A stretch of DNA of 64,000 bases from Sphingobacteriales bacterium (GTDB taxonomy: Bacteria; Bacteroidota; Bacteroidia; Sphingobacteriales; Sphingobacteriaceae), in contig JACXVB010000013.1 of assembly GCA_014763615.1 (NCBI GenBank), positions 1 through 64,000 on the forward strand, given 5' to 3'. The position numbers and the translations under genes were made by a program. Below are positions 17,608 to 26,197 of the stretch, piece by piece; positions within the stretch are counted from its first letter, which is position 1; each line of letters begins with the position of its first letter. A model generated the notes under the pieces. It saw only the letters and a list, made by a program, of their open reading frames with translations, was not told where the DNA came from and did not search any database.

Positions 17608-18021
17608 ATGAAGATACAAATAATCAACGGTCCGAATTTAAACTTACTAGGAAAACGTGAACCTGGAATTTACGGAAGTGAAGGCTTCGAAAATTTTTTC
17701 ACATCGTTAAAGCAAAAATATCCTAAAGTTGAGCTATTTTATTTTCAAAGTAATGTAGAAGGGGAGTTGATTAATCAATTACATGATGTTGGTTTTGAAT
17801 TTGATGGAATTATCATGAATGCTGGCGCTTACACGCACACTTCTGTAGCCATTGCTGATGCTATTGCCGCCATTAAAACGCCTGTGGTAGAAGTGCATAT
17901 CTCTAATGTATATGCCCGAGAGGAATATCGTCATCATAGTATGATGGCAAAAAACTGCAAGGGTATTATCACCGGGTTTGGTTTACGCTCTTACGAGTTG
18001 GCTTTATTAAGCTTTTTGTAA
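17608..18021 (+). CDS. aroQ: Type II 3-dehydroquinate dehydratase
   Basis: Shikimate-pathway enzyme removing water from 3-dehydroquinate. The 137-residue protein begins with the diagnostic NGPNLNLLGKREPGIYG loop (catalytic Arg and Tyr), has NAGAYTHTSVAIADAI in the centre and VEVHISNVYAREEYRHHS with the active-site His and substrate-binding residues. Length fits the dodecameric type II family. It is divergent from xerD and overlaps the convergent MFS gene by 15 bases. No other shikimate genes are in the window. Confidence 0.96.
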   Translation: MKIQIINGPNLNLLGKREPGIYGSEGFENFFTSLKQKYPKVELFYFQSNVEGELINQLHDVGFEFDGIIMNAGAYTHTSVAIADAIAAIKTPVVEVHISNVYAREEYRHHSMMAKNCKGIITGFGLRSYELALLSFL

Positions 18022-19179
18022 AACCGACTTTTTGTAGGTAAACAGGTAAATTAAGAGTGCGGAAATAATCATTATAATTGATCCAAAAGAAACAAAATTC
18101 CACCTGCCTAAATCCCAAAGAGCCAATCCAATTGCCGAGCCTAATGCTGCACCAATAAAACTCATGGTCATTAAAACGGTGTTTAATCTGTTTCTAGCCG
18201 AAGCATTTAAGGCATAAATTCTGGTTTGATTACTGATGTGTACCATCTGTTGTCCAGATTCGAGTAAAATAATTCCAGCTATGAAAGCATAAAGCTGAAA
18301 ATCAAATACAAAAACCATAGTTTGACCTATCAATAATAAAACTAAACCAAAACCTGCTGGTATTCTGGGATTGGTTTTATCGCCTAATCTGCCTACCAAA
18401 GGAGCTACAGAAGCACCAGCAACCCCCACTAATCCAAATAGACCAATTTGGTCACTTTTAAAATGATATGGAGCGTTAGATAATAATAAAACCATGTTAG
18501 TCCAGAAACTACCAAACACCATGAACACAAAAAAGTTGATAGCAGAACACTCCCTTAAAACAGGTTCTGTCTTAATTAAATCAGTGATGGAGTGCATTAA
18601 CTTTAAATAACTTCCTTTAAAATCTGGTTTACTGGTAGGAAATCTATAGTAAATCAATACGATAATCATACTGCAAATAACTGCTGCAATCCAGTACATG
18701 GTGCGCCAGCCATAAATTTCGCCGATAAAGCCACTTAAAGTTCTGGAGGCTAAAATACCTATTAAAAGTCCGCTCATTACCGTTCCAACTACTCTTCCTC
18801 TTTGTTCTGGTGCTGATAGATGTGCCGCCAGCGGTAAAATTAGCTGGGTTACCATTGAGCTAAAACCAATCAAGAAACACGCAATTTCTAAAATGATGAA
18901 GTTTTTAGCTAAAGCAGCAATTATTAAAGAGATTACAGCTAAAACTGTGGTAAATAAGATTTGCTTTTTCCTTTCTAATCTATCGCCTAAAGGCACCATA
19001 AATAATAAACCTGCCGCATAACCTGCTTGCGTAAGATAGGCAGTATGGCCAGCTAAGCTTTCGCTGATATTGAAATCTTTAGCAATTAAAACAATTAAAG
19101 GTTGACCATAATAAATATTGGCTACTATAAATCCAGTGGCTAATGCCATGATTAGCACATCAGACTTTTCTAATTTCAT
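18007..19179 (-). CDS. MFS transporter
   Basis: A 390-residue membrane protein with about 12 predicted helices. The MFS motif between helices 2 and 3 is visible as PLGDRLERKKQIL (about 61-73), and the mirrored second-half loop as GRLGDKTNPRIPAG (about 263-276). The pattern is that of the YbjJ/YceJ-like or arabinose-efflux-type group, so efflux is more likely than uptake, but no substrate can be assigned. It is the last gene of an acyltransferase-glycosyltransferase-MFS operon with a 15-base gap after the glycosyltransferase. Confidence 0.85.
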   Translation of the reverse strand: MKLEKSDVLIMALATGFIVANIYYGQPLIVLIAKDFNISESLAGHTAYLTQAGYAAGLLFMVPLGDRLERKKQILFTTVLAVISLIIAALAKNFIILEIACFLIGFSSMVTQLILPLAAHLSAPEQRGRVVGTVMSGLLIGILASRTLSGFIGEIYGWRTMYWIAAVICSMIIVLIYYRFPTSKPDFKGSYLKLMHSITDLIKTEPVLRECSAINFFVFMVFGSFWTNMVLLLSNAPYHFKSDQIGLFGLVGVAGASVAPLVGRLGDKTNPRIPAGFGLVLLLIGQTMVFVFDFQLYAFIAGIILLESGQQMVHISNQTRIYALNASARNRLNTVLMTMSFIGAALGSAIGLALWDLGRWNFVSFGSIIMIISALLIYLFTYKKSVLQKA

Positions 19180-19194
19180 GCAATGCTTAACTTT

Positions 19195-20214
19195 TTATTT
19201 CCTTAATTGTTTAAAGGTTTTGTTGTTTAGCAAGAAATAATCTAATACAACACTTCGGGGATAAATACCTTCTGTATTCGGATTGATAGAAATATCTTTG
19301 TTGTATTTAACTTTTTTATTCCAGAATGCTTTAACCACATGCCGATGTGCTTTTGAAACGGCAGCAGCATTCTTCCATTTTCCTTCCATCATAAATTTAA
19401 TAAGTGCTAAAAAATCTAAACAAAAACGGAAAGGAATTAACCAAGTTGAAGTTTTTGGAGGCAGGTTTTTTTTGATGAGGTAATGATTATTTCTAAAATT
19501 GAGATAGGTTTTGAAAGGACTTTCGGCATTTAATGTGCCACCACCTACATGATAAATAGTAGATGCACCGCAATACATCACTTTATAACCCAAATTTTTT
19601 ACTCTCCAGCATAAATCAATCTCTTCCATGTGGGCGAAAAATTTTTCGTCTAAGCCATTTACCCTTCTCCATACTTCAGATTTAATGAACAAAGCACAAC
19701 CAGCAGCCCAGAATATTTCTCTATCATCATCATACTGACCTTCGTCTTTTTCAACGGTATTAAATATTCTTCCTCGGCAAAAAGGATAGGCCCATTTATC
19801 AATAAAACAACCTGCTGCACCCGCATACTCAAACTGATCTCTATTTAAATAAGATTTGATTTTAGGCTGTGCAATAGCAATTTTATCATCAGCTTCCATC
19901 ATTTCAATCACTGGACTAATCCATCCTGGAGTTACCTCAACATCAGAATTTAACAGGATAAAATAATCAGCCTCTACACGGCTCAAAACTTTATTATAGC
20001 CTTCTGCAAAACCAAAATTCTTTTCATTTCTGATGACTTTTACCAATGGGAAGTTTTGCTCTAAAAACTCCCTAGATTCATCGGTAGAATCGTTATCTCC
20101 AACAATAATTTGCAAGTTAGGATAAGGACTATTAAATACAGAAGGCAAAAACTGCTCTAAAAATTTTTGCCCATTCCAGTTTAGGATAACAATGGCAACT
20201 TTAGGCATTTTCAT
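19195..20214 (-). CDS. Family 2 glycosyltransferase
   Basis: A GT-A fold glycosyltransferase, probably acting on cell-surface polysaccharide or lipopolysaccharide. The N-terminus has VAIVILNWNGQKFLEQFLPS, then NDSTDESREFLE, the DxD-type LLNSDVEVTPGW and later FAHMEEIDLCWRVK, the WRVK-type acceptor motif of rhamnosyl-transferase-like GT2 enzymes. I place the start at the ATG at 20214, because the 20 residues upstream of it do not fit the family and overlap the previous gene. This gives 339 residues and a 14-base overlap. It sits between an LpxL-type acyltransferase and an MFS transporter, consistent with envelope assembly. Confidence 0.9.
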   Translation of the reverse strand: MKMPKVAIVILNWNGQKFLEQFLPSVFNSPYPNLQIIVGDNDSTDESREFLEQNFPLVKVIRNEKNFGFAEGYNKVLSRVEADYFILLNSDVEVTPGWISPVIEMMEADDKIAIAQPKIKSYLNRDQFEYAGAAGCFIDKWAYPFCRGRIFNTVEKDEGQYDDDREIFWAAGCALFIKSEVWRRVNGLDEKFFAHMEEIDLCWRVKNLGYKVMYCGASTIYHVGGGTLNAESPFKTYLNFRNNHYLIKKNLPPKTSTWLIPFRFCLDFLALIKFMMEGKWKNAAAVSKAHRHVVKAFWNKKVKYNKDISINPNTEGIYPRSVVLDYFLLNNKTFKQLRK

Positions 20215-21115
20215 GGTCTTTGGGTTTATATTTCCATCTTTTGTGAGACCATAACCAATATGCAGGTTTTTCATTAATACGATTTTCTAAAATAGCTAAA
20301 TGCTTTTTAGTGATCTCAAATTCAGCAAATTCAGCAGGATTGTCACAAACCAATTTAAAATCACATTGATAATAACCTCTCTTTACTCGGCTCATATCTG
20401 CAAATAAAACCGGCGAATGAGTGGTTTTTGCAATTTTTTCTAAACCCATAAAAACGGTAGTAGGCTGGTTTAAAAAATGAAACCAATCTTGCGTATCACC
20501 TAGAGCAGGGGTCTGATCGGTAGCAAAAATGGTACAAGTTGTTTGATTTTTAAAACGAATCATTTCTCGTAAAGCAATCTTCATCCTAATCATCTTAATG
20601 CCACTTTTCTCTCTCGCTTTTTTAAATACCTCATCAAAAACCAAATTATTTAGAGGCTTATAGATTACTAAAGTTTGCGCATTTATAGCTGCCGGAATGA
20701 CTAAAGTGCTCCATTCCCAATTACAATAATGCCCAACAGCTAAAAGAAAGCTTTTTTGTTCCTTTTCGTATTTTTCTACCAATTGTGTGTTGGTAAATGT
20801 GTAGCGTTTTACGATTTCTTTTGGAGAAACAGACAACATTTTGATGGTCTCTACCATTAAATCCCCAAAATACCTATAGAATTCTTTCTCAATCTGATGA
20901 AGCTCAGCGCTAGATTTATCAGGAAAAGACTTTCTCAGATTCTCCATCACCACTGTTCTCCTGTACTTCAAAACATTGTACAAGATGAAGGAGATAAAAT
21001 CACCTAGAACATACAGTACAGGCAAAGGGAGCAGCGATATCAAATACAAAAAAAACGCAGCTACTTTAGAAAGCCCTTTATTTATCATTAATTTCGTTGG
21101 ATTATTTGCAAACAT
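20201..21115 (-). CDS. LpxL/HtrB-type lipid A acyltransferase
   Basis: A 304-residue membrane-anchored acyltransferase that would add a secondary acyl chain to lipid A or a related lipid. It has an N-terminal hydrophobic anchor (AAFFLYLISLLPLPVLYVLG) and the catalytic HxxxxE as AVGHYCNWEW (H129, E134). The second conserved region is FATDQTPALGD. The ATG at 21115 gives the longest form. A TAnnTTTG box (TATGTTTG, 21116-21109) overlaps this codon, so the true start may be the ATG at 21088, which gives a more typical N-terminus (MINKGLSKVAAFF). It overlaps the glycosyltransferase, indicating an envelope operon. Confidence 0.88.
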   Translation of the reverse strand: MFANNPTKLMINKGLSKVAAFFLYLISLLPLPVLYVLGDFISFILYNVLKYRRTVVMENLRKSFPDKSSAELHQIEKEFYRYFGDLMVETIKMLSVSPKEIVKRYTFTNTQLVEKYEKEQKSFLLAVGHYCNWEWSTLVIPAAINAQTLVIYKPLNNLVFDEVFKKAREKSGIKMIRMKIALREMIRFKNQTTCTIFATDQTPALGDTQDWFHFLNQPTTVFMGLEKIAKTTHSPVLFADMSRVKRGYYQCDFKLVCDNPAEFAEFEITKKHLAILENRINEKPAYWLWSHKRWKYKPKDHENA

Positions 21116-21127
21116 AAAAATTTTGAA

Positions 21128-21745
21128 ATGGAAAAAGGTGCTGTATTTCCTTTGTTTTATTTACCATCGATAGAATTCTTTAAAAATTTACATCATCTTA
21201 AGGATGAAAGCATTTTAATAGAACGTGAAGAGCATTTCCCAAAACAAACTTTTAGAAACAGAACTCGAATTGCAGGCCCAAATGGTATTTTAGATTTAAC
21301 CGTCCCGGTAAAGAAAAATAAAGGATCGCAGGGTCATACTCCCTATAAAGAAATTCGTATAGCTAATGATGATGATTGGCAACGCATTCATTGGTTAAGT
21401 TTAGAAGCCAGCTATCGCAGTTCGGCCTATTTCGAGTTTTATGAAGATGAGTTCTTGCCTTTTTATCAGAAGAAATATGATTTTTTACTGGATTACAATC
21501 AGCAGTTGCTGGATTTATTATTAAAACTATTAAAATTCCCATTGAGCTACAGCTTTACAGAAGCTTATGAAAAGGCATATCTAGGATTAGTGGATTTAAG
21601 AGGGGAAATGCATCCTAAAAAGCCTTCGTCATATCAGAATAAACCTTATTATCAAGTTTTTGAGGATAGAATTGGATATCAGCCAAACTTAAGCATGATA
21701 GACCTTTTGTTTAATCAAGGTCCACAAGCGATGAAGTTTGTGTAG
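21128..21745 (+). CDS. WbqC family protein
   Basis: A 205-residue protein of the WbqC family, found in O-antigen and surface-polysaccharide loci. It has PLFYLPSIEFFKNL at the N-terminus, RTRIAGPNGILDLTVPVKK (about 46-64) and HWLSLEASYRSSAYFEFYED (about 88-107), the conserved core of the family. The biochemical activity is not established. It is divergent from the acyltransferase-glycosyltransferase operon with only 12 bases between the starts, which supports a role in the same envelope pathway. Confidence 0.88.
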   Translation: MEKGAVFPLFYLPSIEFFKNLHHLKDESILIEREEHFPKQTFRNRTRIAGPNGILDLTVPVKKNKGSQGHTPYKEIRIANDDDWQRIHWLSLEASYRSSAYFEFYEDEFLPFYQKKYDFLLDYNQQLLDLLLKLLKFPLSYSFTEAYEKAYLGLVDLRGEMHPKKPSSYQNKPYYQVFEDRIGYQPNLSMIDLLFNQGPQAMKFV

Positions 21746-21754
21746 ATTATTTTT

Positions 21755-22237
21755 ATGAAATTAATTCCTTTTCAAAAAGAACATGATCCAATTCTTCTCA
21801 ATTGGGTAAAAGATGAGCAAACGCTTTTTCTATTTTCGGGTATTGCTTTTCAATTCCCTTTAACAGCACAACAATTGGATGCTTACATGGCTCAATATCC
21901 CGATAGGAAATTATATCTGGCTTTAAACGAGGATAATCAAGCCATTGCTTTTGGTGAAATCATTCCGTAAGAATTGAATTCAGCAAGGTTGGCGCATTTA
22001 ATTATTGGCGAAAATAGCTCGAGAGGAAAGGGTTTAGGTCAAAAACTGATTTCCGCTTTAAATCAGTTAGGAAAAAGCACATTAAACATCCAAATTATGG
22101 ATTTATATGTGTTAGAAGGTAATGATGTAGCTATAAATTGTTACCTCAAATCTGGCTTTCAATTTATCCCTAATGATTTCACTATCAGCTTCCAAAACCA
22201 GCAATATCAAGTATTAAAAATGACTAAAAGCTTGTAA
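21755..22237 (+). pseudogene. GNAT acetyltransferase interrupted by an in-frame stop
   Basis: One GNAT gene broken by a single TAA codon at 21968-21970. The upstream part (71 residues) starts KLIPFQKEHDPILLNWV and ends AIAFGEIIP; the downstream part continues in the same frame with ELNSARLAHLIIG and the acetyl-CoA loop RGKGLGQKLI, then the C-terminal FQFIPNDFTIS region. Together they give about 159 residues, the normal GNAT length, with no frameshift. The acetyl-CoA site lies in the second half, so the first half alone would be inactive. The TTG at 21974 could restart translation, but a half-domain is unlikely to work. It may be a recent nonsense mutation or a sequencing error. Confidence 0.8.
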
Positions 22238-22243
22238 TCGTAA

Positions 22244-22275
22244 GCTCAATTTTGACCGTTGAACAACAATTGAGC
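22244..22275 (+). terminator. Hairpin after the GNAT gene
   Basis: GCTCAATT (22244-22251) pairs with AATTGAGC (22268-22275), extended by TTG/CAA across one bulge. No T-run follows on the plus strand, so termination is possible but unproven. The downstream arm also contains the only TTG near the DsbA promoter box. Confidence 0.4.
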
Positions 22276-22288
22276 GACTCATAAATTT

Positions 22289-22296
22289 TAGTTTTG
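22289..22296 (+). promoter_or_regulatory. -7 box abutting the DsbA-like gene (possible leaderless start)
   Basis: TAGTTTTG fits TAnnTTTG exactly and ends 4 bases before the ATG at 22301. A TTG at 22270-22272 is 16 bases upstream, slightly short of the usual 17-23 spacing. Confidence 0.45.
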
Positions 22297-22300
22297 TTCG

Positions 22301-22954
22301 ATGGAAGATTCTAAATTAAGTTTGATTTATGTTTACGATGCGCTCTGCGGCTGGTGCTATGGTTTTAGTGGAGTGATGAGAAATATTTACGAGCAATACC
22401 AAAATGATTTTGACTTTGAGGTCATTTCTGGCGGTATGGTTTTGGGCGAGCGAGCAGGGAATTTGAGTGAATCAAGAACTTTAATAGAAAGTCATTACCC
22501 TAATATCGAAGAGATGACAGGTGTAAAGTTTGGAGAGCCATTTTTAGCAGCATTGGCAGAAGGATCACGCTATTTTAGCTCTGAAAAACCATCAATTGCT
22601 CTATCAGTTTTTAAATCTTTTCACCCGGAAAAGGCGATATTATTTGCTCATGCTTTACAAAAAGCCATTTATTTTGAGGGTATTGATTTAGAACAAGACG
22701 AAAATTATTTACCACTTATCCAACCATTTGTTATTCCAGCAGAAGAATTTATAGAAAAACTTAACAGTGAGGAATTTAAGCAAGCTGCCTATTATGATTT
22801 TGCTTTAGCTCGTCAGTTGCAGGTAACGGGTTATCCTGCGGCGTTTATCAAAGTTGGCGACCGTAACTTCTACATGATTGCAAAAGGTTATGCTTCTTTA
22901 GATACCATGCAATTGAGAATTGGCAACGTTTTAAAAGAAATAGAAAAGGCATGA
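22301..22954 (+). CDS. DsbA-family thiol oxidoreductase (FrnE-like)
   Basis: A 217-residue thioredoxin-fold protein with the redox motif C16-G-W-C19 in YDALCGWCYG, an inserted helical domain (about 60-150), and the cis-Pro region VTGYPAAFIKV near residue 180. There is no signal peptide, so it is predicted cytoplasmic, unlike classical DsbA. This matches the FrnE-like group associated with oxidative stress, but a specific substrate cannot be assigned. Its stop overlaps the start of the NmrA-like gene by 4 bases, so the two form a coupled pair of probable redox proteins. Confidence 0.87.
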   Translation: MEDSKLSLIYVYDALCGWCYGFSGVMRNIYEQYQNDFDFEVISGGMVLGERAGNLSESRTLIESHYPNIEEMTGVKFGEPFLAALAEGSRYFSSEKPSIALSVFKSFHPEKAILFAHALQKAIYFEGIDLEQDENYLPLIQPFVIPAEEFIEKLNSEEFKQAAYYDFALARQLQVTGYPAAFIKVGDRNFYMIAKGYASLDTMQLRIGNVLKEIEKA

Positions 22955-23823
22955 AAAAGATAGCAATTATAGGAGCAACTGGATTATTGGGTAAACCCGT
23001 AACTCAGGCCTTGATTGCCGCAGGTTTTGAGGTGACCATCATTGCCAGAGATGTAGAGAAAGCAAGAGCTCTTTTTAGGGATGCACATATTATTTATGGT
23101 GACTTAGAAGATAAAATGAGCTTATTTGAGGCTTTAAAAGGTCAAGAAGGAGTTTATTTAAGTTTACACATTTCCCAAAATGCGCATCCTAAAGATTTTA
23201 TGTGTGAGACCGATGGCCTGCTCCATCTTTTAGAAGCCGCAAAAGCCAATGGAATTCAAAGATTAGCTTATCTTTCTTCTTTAGTTAAAGATTATCAAGG
23301 GCAAAATGGTTTCAAATGGTGGGTATTTGCGGTAAAACTAAAAGCTGTTCAAATATTAAAAGGTGGAGGCATTCCTTTTACTATTTTTTATCCATCTAAT
23401 TTTATGGAAAATTTTGACAAAGGAGGTTTTAAGACGGGAAAGACGATGAATCTAGCGGGTCATTCAGAAGTTAAACAATATTGGATTAGCGGTGCTGATT
23501 ATGGTAAACAGGTAGCTAAATCTTTTCAAGTTTTAACCGATGAAAACAGAGAATATATCATCCAAGGTCTAGAAGCTTACACCATGGAGAAAGCCGTGGA
23601 GCTTTTTATTCAAAACTACCATAAAGAAAAATTAAAGATCACAAAAGTGCCTATGGGCTTGCTAAAATTGGTCGGAAAGTTTTCTTCTAAAATGAATTAT
23701 ATCTATCATATTTTAACAGCAATTAATCATTATCCAGAAAAATTTGGTGCTCAACAAACTTGGGATGAGCTAGGAACACCTAAAGAAACTATTGAAATGT
23801 ACGCCAAGAGAGTTTCTTCTTAA
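22951..23823 (+). CDS. NmrA-like NAD(P)-binding protein
   Basis: A 290-residue atypical short-chain dehydrogenase. The N-terminal dinucleotide loop is IGATGLLGKPVTQAL (GxxGxxG), followed by an Arg after strand 2 (IIARDVEKAR), which favours NADP. The middle has LAYLSSLVKDYQ and FTIFYPSNFMENF, typical of NmrA/HSCARG-type proteins that act as redox sensors or reductases. The standard SDR Tyr-Lys pair is not obvious, so catalysis is uncertain. It is translationally coupled to the DsbA-like gene and converges on rfaE1 across 46 bases. Confidence 0.82.
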   Translation: MKKIAIIGATGLLGKPVTQALIAAGFEVTIIARDVEKARALFRDAHIIYGDLEDKMSLFEALKGQEGVYLSLHISQNAHPKDFMCETDGLLHLLEAAKANGIQRLAYLSSLVKDYQGQNGFKWWVFAVKLKAVQILKGGGIPFTIFYPSNFMENFDKGGFKTGKTMNLAGHSEVKQYWISGADYGKQVAKSFQVLTDENREYIIQGLEAYTMEKAVELFIQNYHKEKLKITKVPMGLLKLVGKFSSKMNYIYHILTAINHYPEKFGAQQTWDELGTPKETIEMYAKRVSS

Positions 23824-23869
23824 AAATCAGAATCAATTAAAGAAAGATTTTGAGTAGTAGTTTTGAGAT

Positions 23870-24847
23870 TTATATCTTTTCAGCCTCAGCTAATAGTTGA
23901 GTTTTATCAATAGGGACAACCCCTACTTTTTCACAAACCAATCCACCAGCCAGATTCCCCAATTGTGCTGCTAAACTAATATCTGCCTTTGCTGCTATGC
24001 AAGTAGCAATCACACTAATCACGGTATCGCCAGCACCAGAAACATCGGCAACATTGCGGATGTGTGCTGGAGTAAGGTGTTCTTCATTATTTTGGAAGGT
24101 ATATATTCCCAATTCTGAAAGCGTAACCACAATGTTTTTTGCAGCAATCAACTCTTGAAGTTGAACCACCGCAGCTCTTAAATCCAATAAATTTTTTGGG
24201 TTAAAATCAATTTTTAAACCTTCTTTTAACTCTTTTAAATTCGGTTTGAAAACATCTACATTTTTATAAGATAAGAAATGACGTTTTTTAGGATCAACCA
24301 CAATTGGAATATGCTTTTCTTTGGCCGTTTTAGTGACCTCATCAATTAATTGCTGAGTAACCAATCCTTTATCATAATCTTGAAAAATAATCGCATCAAT
24401 TGGGTTTTGCGCTAACATCAATCGGAATTTATGCAACACTAAATTGGTTTCATTGATGCCAATTGCTACATCTGTTTCTGCATCAACTCTTAAAATCTGT
24501 TGGTTATTGCCAATTACTCTGGTTTTAACGGTAGTTTGGCGATGAGCTACTTTGATAATTCCATCAGAAGATATTTGTTCTATATTTAACAGACGTAAAA
24601 ACTCATCTGCTTCACTATCATCGCCAATGATAGAACAAATAACAGGATTTGCACCTAGCGCCTTGATATTTAAAGCTACGTTGGCTGCGCCTCCCAAACG
24701 AGATTCTTTTTTATTGACAGAAACAATAGGTACGGGTGCTTCCGGAGAAATTCGATCTACTTTACCCCAGAGATAAGCATCAATCATCACATCCCCAATA
24801 ATGAGAATGTTGAGTTGATTAAAGCTATCGAAGAGATTGTTGTACAA
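23870..24847 (-). CDS. rfaE1: D-glycero-beta-D-manno-heptose-7-phosphate kinase
   Basis: PfkB-family sugar kinase corresponding to domain I of HldE; it makes heptose-1,7-bisphosphate for ADP-heptose and LPS core. The 325-residue protein has LIIGDVMIDAYLWGKVDRIS at 15-34, the Gly pair in SRLGGAANVALN (about 49-60), VDPKKRHF (184-191) and the catalytic GAGDT (271-275, base D274). The cytidylyl-transferase half of HldE is absent, as in species with separate RfaE1 and RfaE2. The start is TTG at 24847. It follows the aminotransferase gene across a hairpin. Confidence 0.93.
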   Translation of the reverse strand: MYNNLFDSFNQLNILIIGDVMIDAYLWGKVDRISPEAPVPIVSVNKKESRLGGAANVALNIKALGANPVICSIIGDDSEADEFLRLLNIEQISSDGIIKVAHRQTTVKTRVIGNNQQILRVDAETDVAIGINETNLVLHKFRLMLAQNPIDAIIFQDYDKGLVTQQLIDEVTKTAKEKHIPIVVDPKKRHFLSYKNVDVFKPNLKELKEGLKIDFNPKNLLDLRAAVVQLQELIAAKNIVVTLSELGIYTFQNNEEHLTPAHIRNVADVSGAGDTVISVIATCIAAKADISLAAQLGNLAGGLVCEKVGVVPIDKTQLLAEAEKI

Positions 24848-24868
24848 TGGTTTCTGGTTTTTATCATT

Positions 24869-24900
24869 TCAAATGGAGGGGTAAAACTCCCTCCATTTGA
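24869..24900. terminator. Perfect 12-bp hairpin after the aminotransferase gene
   Basis: TCAAATGGAGGG (24869-24880) pairs with CCCTCCATTTGA (24889-24900). It lies 14 bases past the aminotransferase stop. Neither side carries a clean T-run, so it may act as an attenuating or RNA-stabilising hairpin rather than a simple terminator. Confidence 0.5.
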
Positions 24901-24914
24901 GATGACTACATGAT

Positions 24915-26111
24915 TTATTTTAAACTCGTTAATGCTTCGCCAATTCTTTTGCAAGCTTCTCTTAATTCTTCTTCAGACGCGGCATAAGAAATACGAATAC
25001 ATTTTTCGTTACCGAAGGCTTCACCGGTAACGGTAGAAACATGGGCGGTATTCAATAAATATAAAGAGATGTCTTCTGCATTATTTAATACCTCACCATC
25101 TTTTGTTTTCTTACCAAAGAAAGCAGAAACATCAGGGAAAAAATAGAAAGCGCCATCTGGCAAATTCACTTTTAAACCTTCAATTTGGCTTAATAAATCG
25201 TAAACAATACCTCTACGTTTCAAGAAAGCGTCACGCATTTCATGGACTTCTTTTAAGCCACCATTTAAGGCAGCTACACCGGCTTTTTGGGTAATTGAGC
25301 AAGTTCCGGAAGTGATTTGTCCTTGTAATTTATCAGCAGCATCGGCAATTTCTTTGTCGGCAGCCAAATAACCAATTCTCCAACCAGTCATGGCATAAGC
25401 TTTAGAAAAACCATTGATTAAAATCACTCTATCTTTTACAGAGGGGAATTGCGCTATAGACTCATGTCCGCCAATAAAGTTGATGTGCTCATAAATCTCA
25501 TCAGAAATGATGTAGATGTTTGGATATTTCTCAAAAACAGAAACTAAAGCAGCTAATTCCTCTTTGCTGTAAACGCTACCTGTTGGGTTACAAGGCGAAG
25601 AAAACATAAACATCTTGGTTTTTGGCGTGATGGCTGCTTCTAACTCAGCGGCTGTAATTTTGAAGTTATTTTCAGCCGTAGCGTTGATAAAAACCGATTC
25701 TCCTTCTGCCAATTTCACCATCTCTGAATAAGAAACCCAGTAAGGCGTAGGGATAATCACTTCGTCTCTAGGATTTAACATCACCATTAAAGCGTTGGCT
25801 AAAGCCTGTTTAGCACCTGTAGAAACTACAATTTGATCAAAACCATAATCTAGGCCGTTTTCTCTTTTTAGCTTTTCTGCGATGGCTTTTCTCAAATCAG
25901 GATAACCTGAAACTGGCGTGTAATAAGTAAAATTGTTAGCCATAGCTTCAGCAGCTGCATCTTTAATGAATTGCGGCGTATGAAAATCAGGTTCACCGAA
26001 GCTAAGGTTAATGACGCTGATGCCTTGAGCAGAAAGCGCTCTGCCCAATTTGGCCATTTTAATGGTCTGACTTTCTGCCAGATTGTTAATTCTGTTGGAT
26101 AAAATAGTCAT
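24915..26111 (-). CDS. Class I/II PLP aminotransferase (aspartate aminotransferase type)
   Basis: A 398-residue fold-type I aminotransferase. PLP-binding features are the SPCNPTG loop (about 172-178), SDEIYEHINF (Asp to the PLP nitrogen, about 204-213) and the Schiff-base Lys K237 in NGFSKAYAMTGWRIGY. The N-terminal INLSFGEPDFHTP is typical of the thermostable AspAT (subgroup I-gamma) group, which accepts aspartate, sometimes also aromatic or prephenate substrates. It is upstream of rfaE1 on the same strand, separated by a hairpin. Confidence 0.92.
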   Translation of the reverse strand: MTILSNRINNLAESQTIKMAKLGRALSAQGISVINLSFGEPDFHTPQFIKDAAAEAMANNFTYYTPVSGYPDLRKAIAEKLKRENGLDYGFDQIVVSTGAKQALANALMVMLNPRDEVIIPTPYWVSYSEMVKLAEGESVFINATAENNFKITAAELEAAITPKTKMFMFSSPCNPTGSVYSKEELAALVSVFEKYPNIYIISDEIYEHINFIGGHESIAQFPSVKDRVILINGFSKAYAMTGWRIGYLAADKEIADAADKLQGQITSGTCSITQKAGVAALNGGLKEVHEMRDAFLKRRGIVYDLLSQIEGLKVNLPDGAFYFFPDVSAFFGKKTKDGEVLNNAEDISLYLLNTAHVSTVTGEAFGNEKCIRISYAASEEELREACKRIGEALTSLK

Positions 26112-26126
26112 GATTTAAGTTGAACG

Positions 26127-26134
26127 CAAATATA
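26127..26134 (-). promoter_or_regulatory. -7 box upstream of the aminotransferase gene
   Basis: TATATTTG on the minus strand is an exact TAnnTTTG match, ending 15 bases before the ATG at 26111 and predicting a leader of about 10 bases. No clear -33 partner is visible. Confidence 0.4.
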
Positions 26135-26197
26135 TAAAAATACTTTTCTATGTGTAGAGGAGATGTAAATTCATAAGTTTGTAGCAAATTCAAAGAT

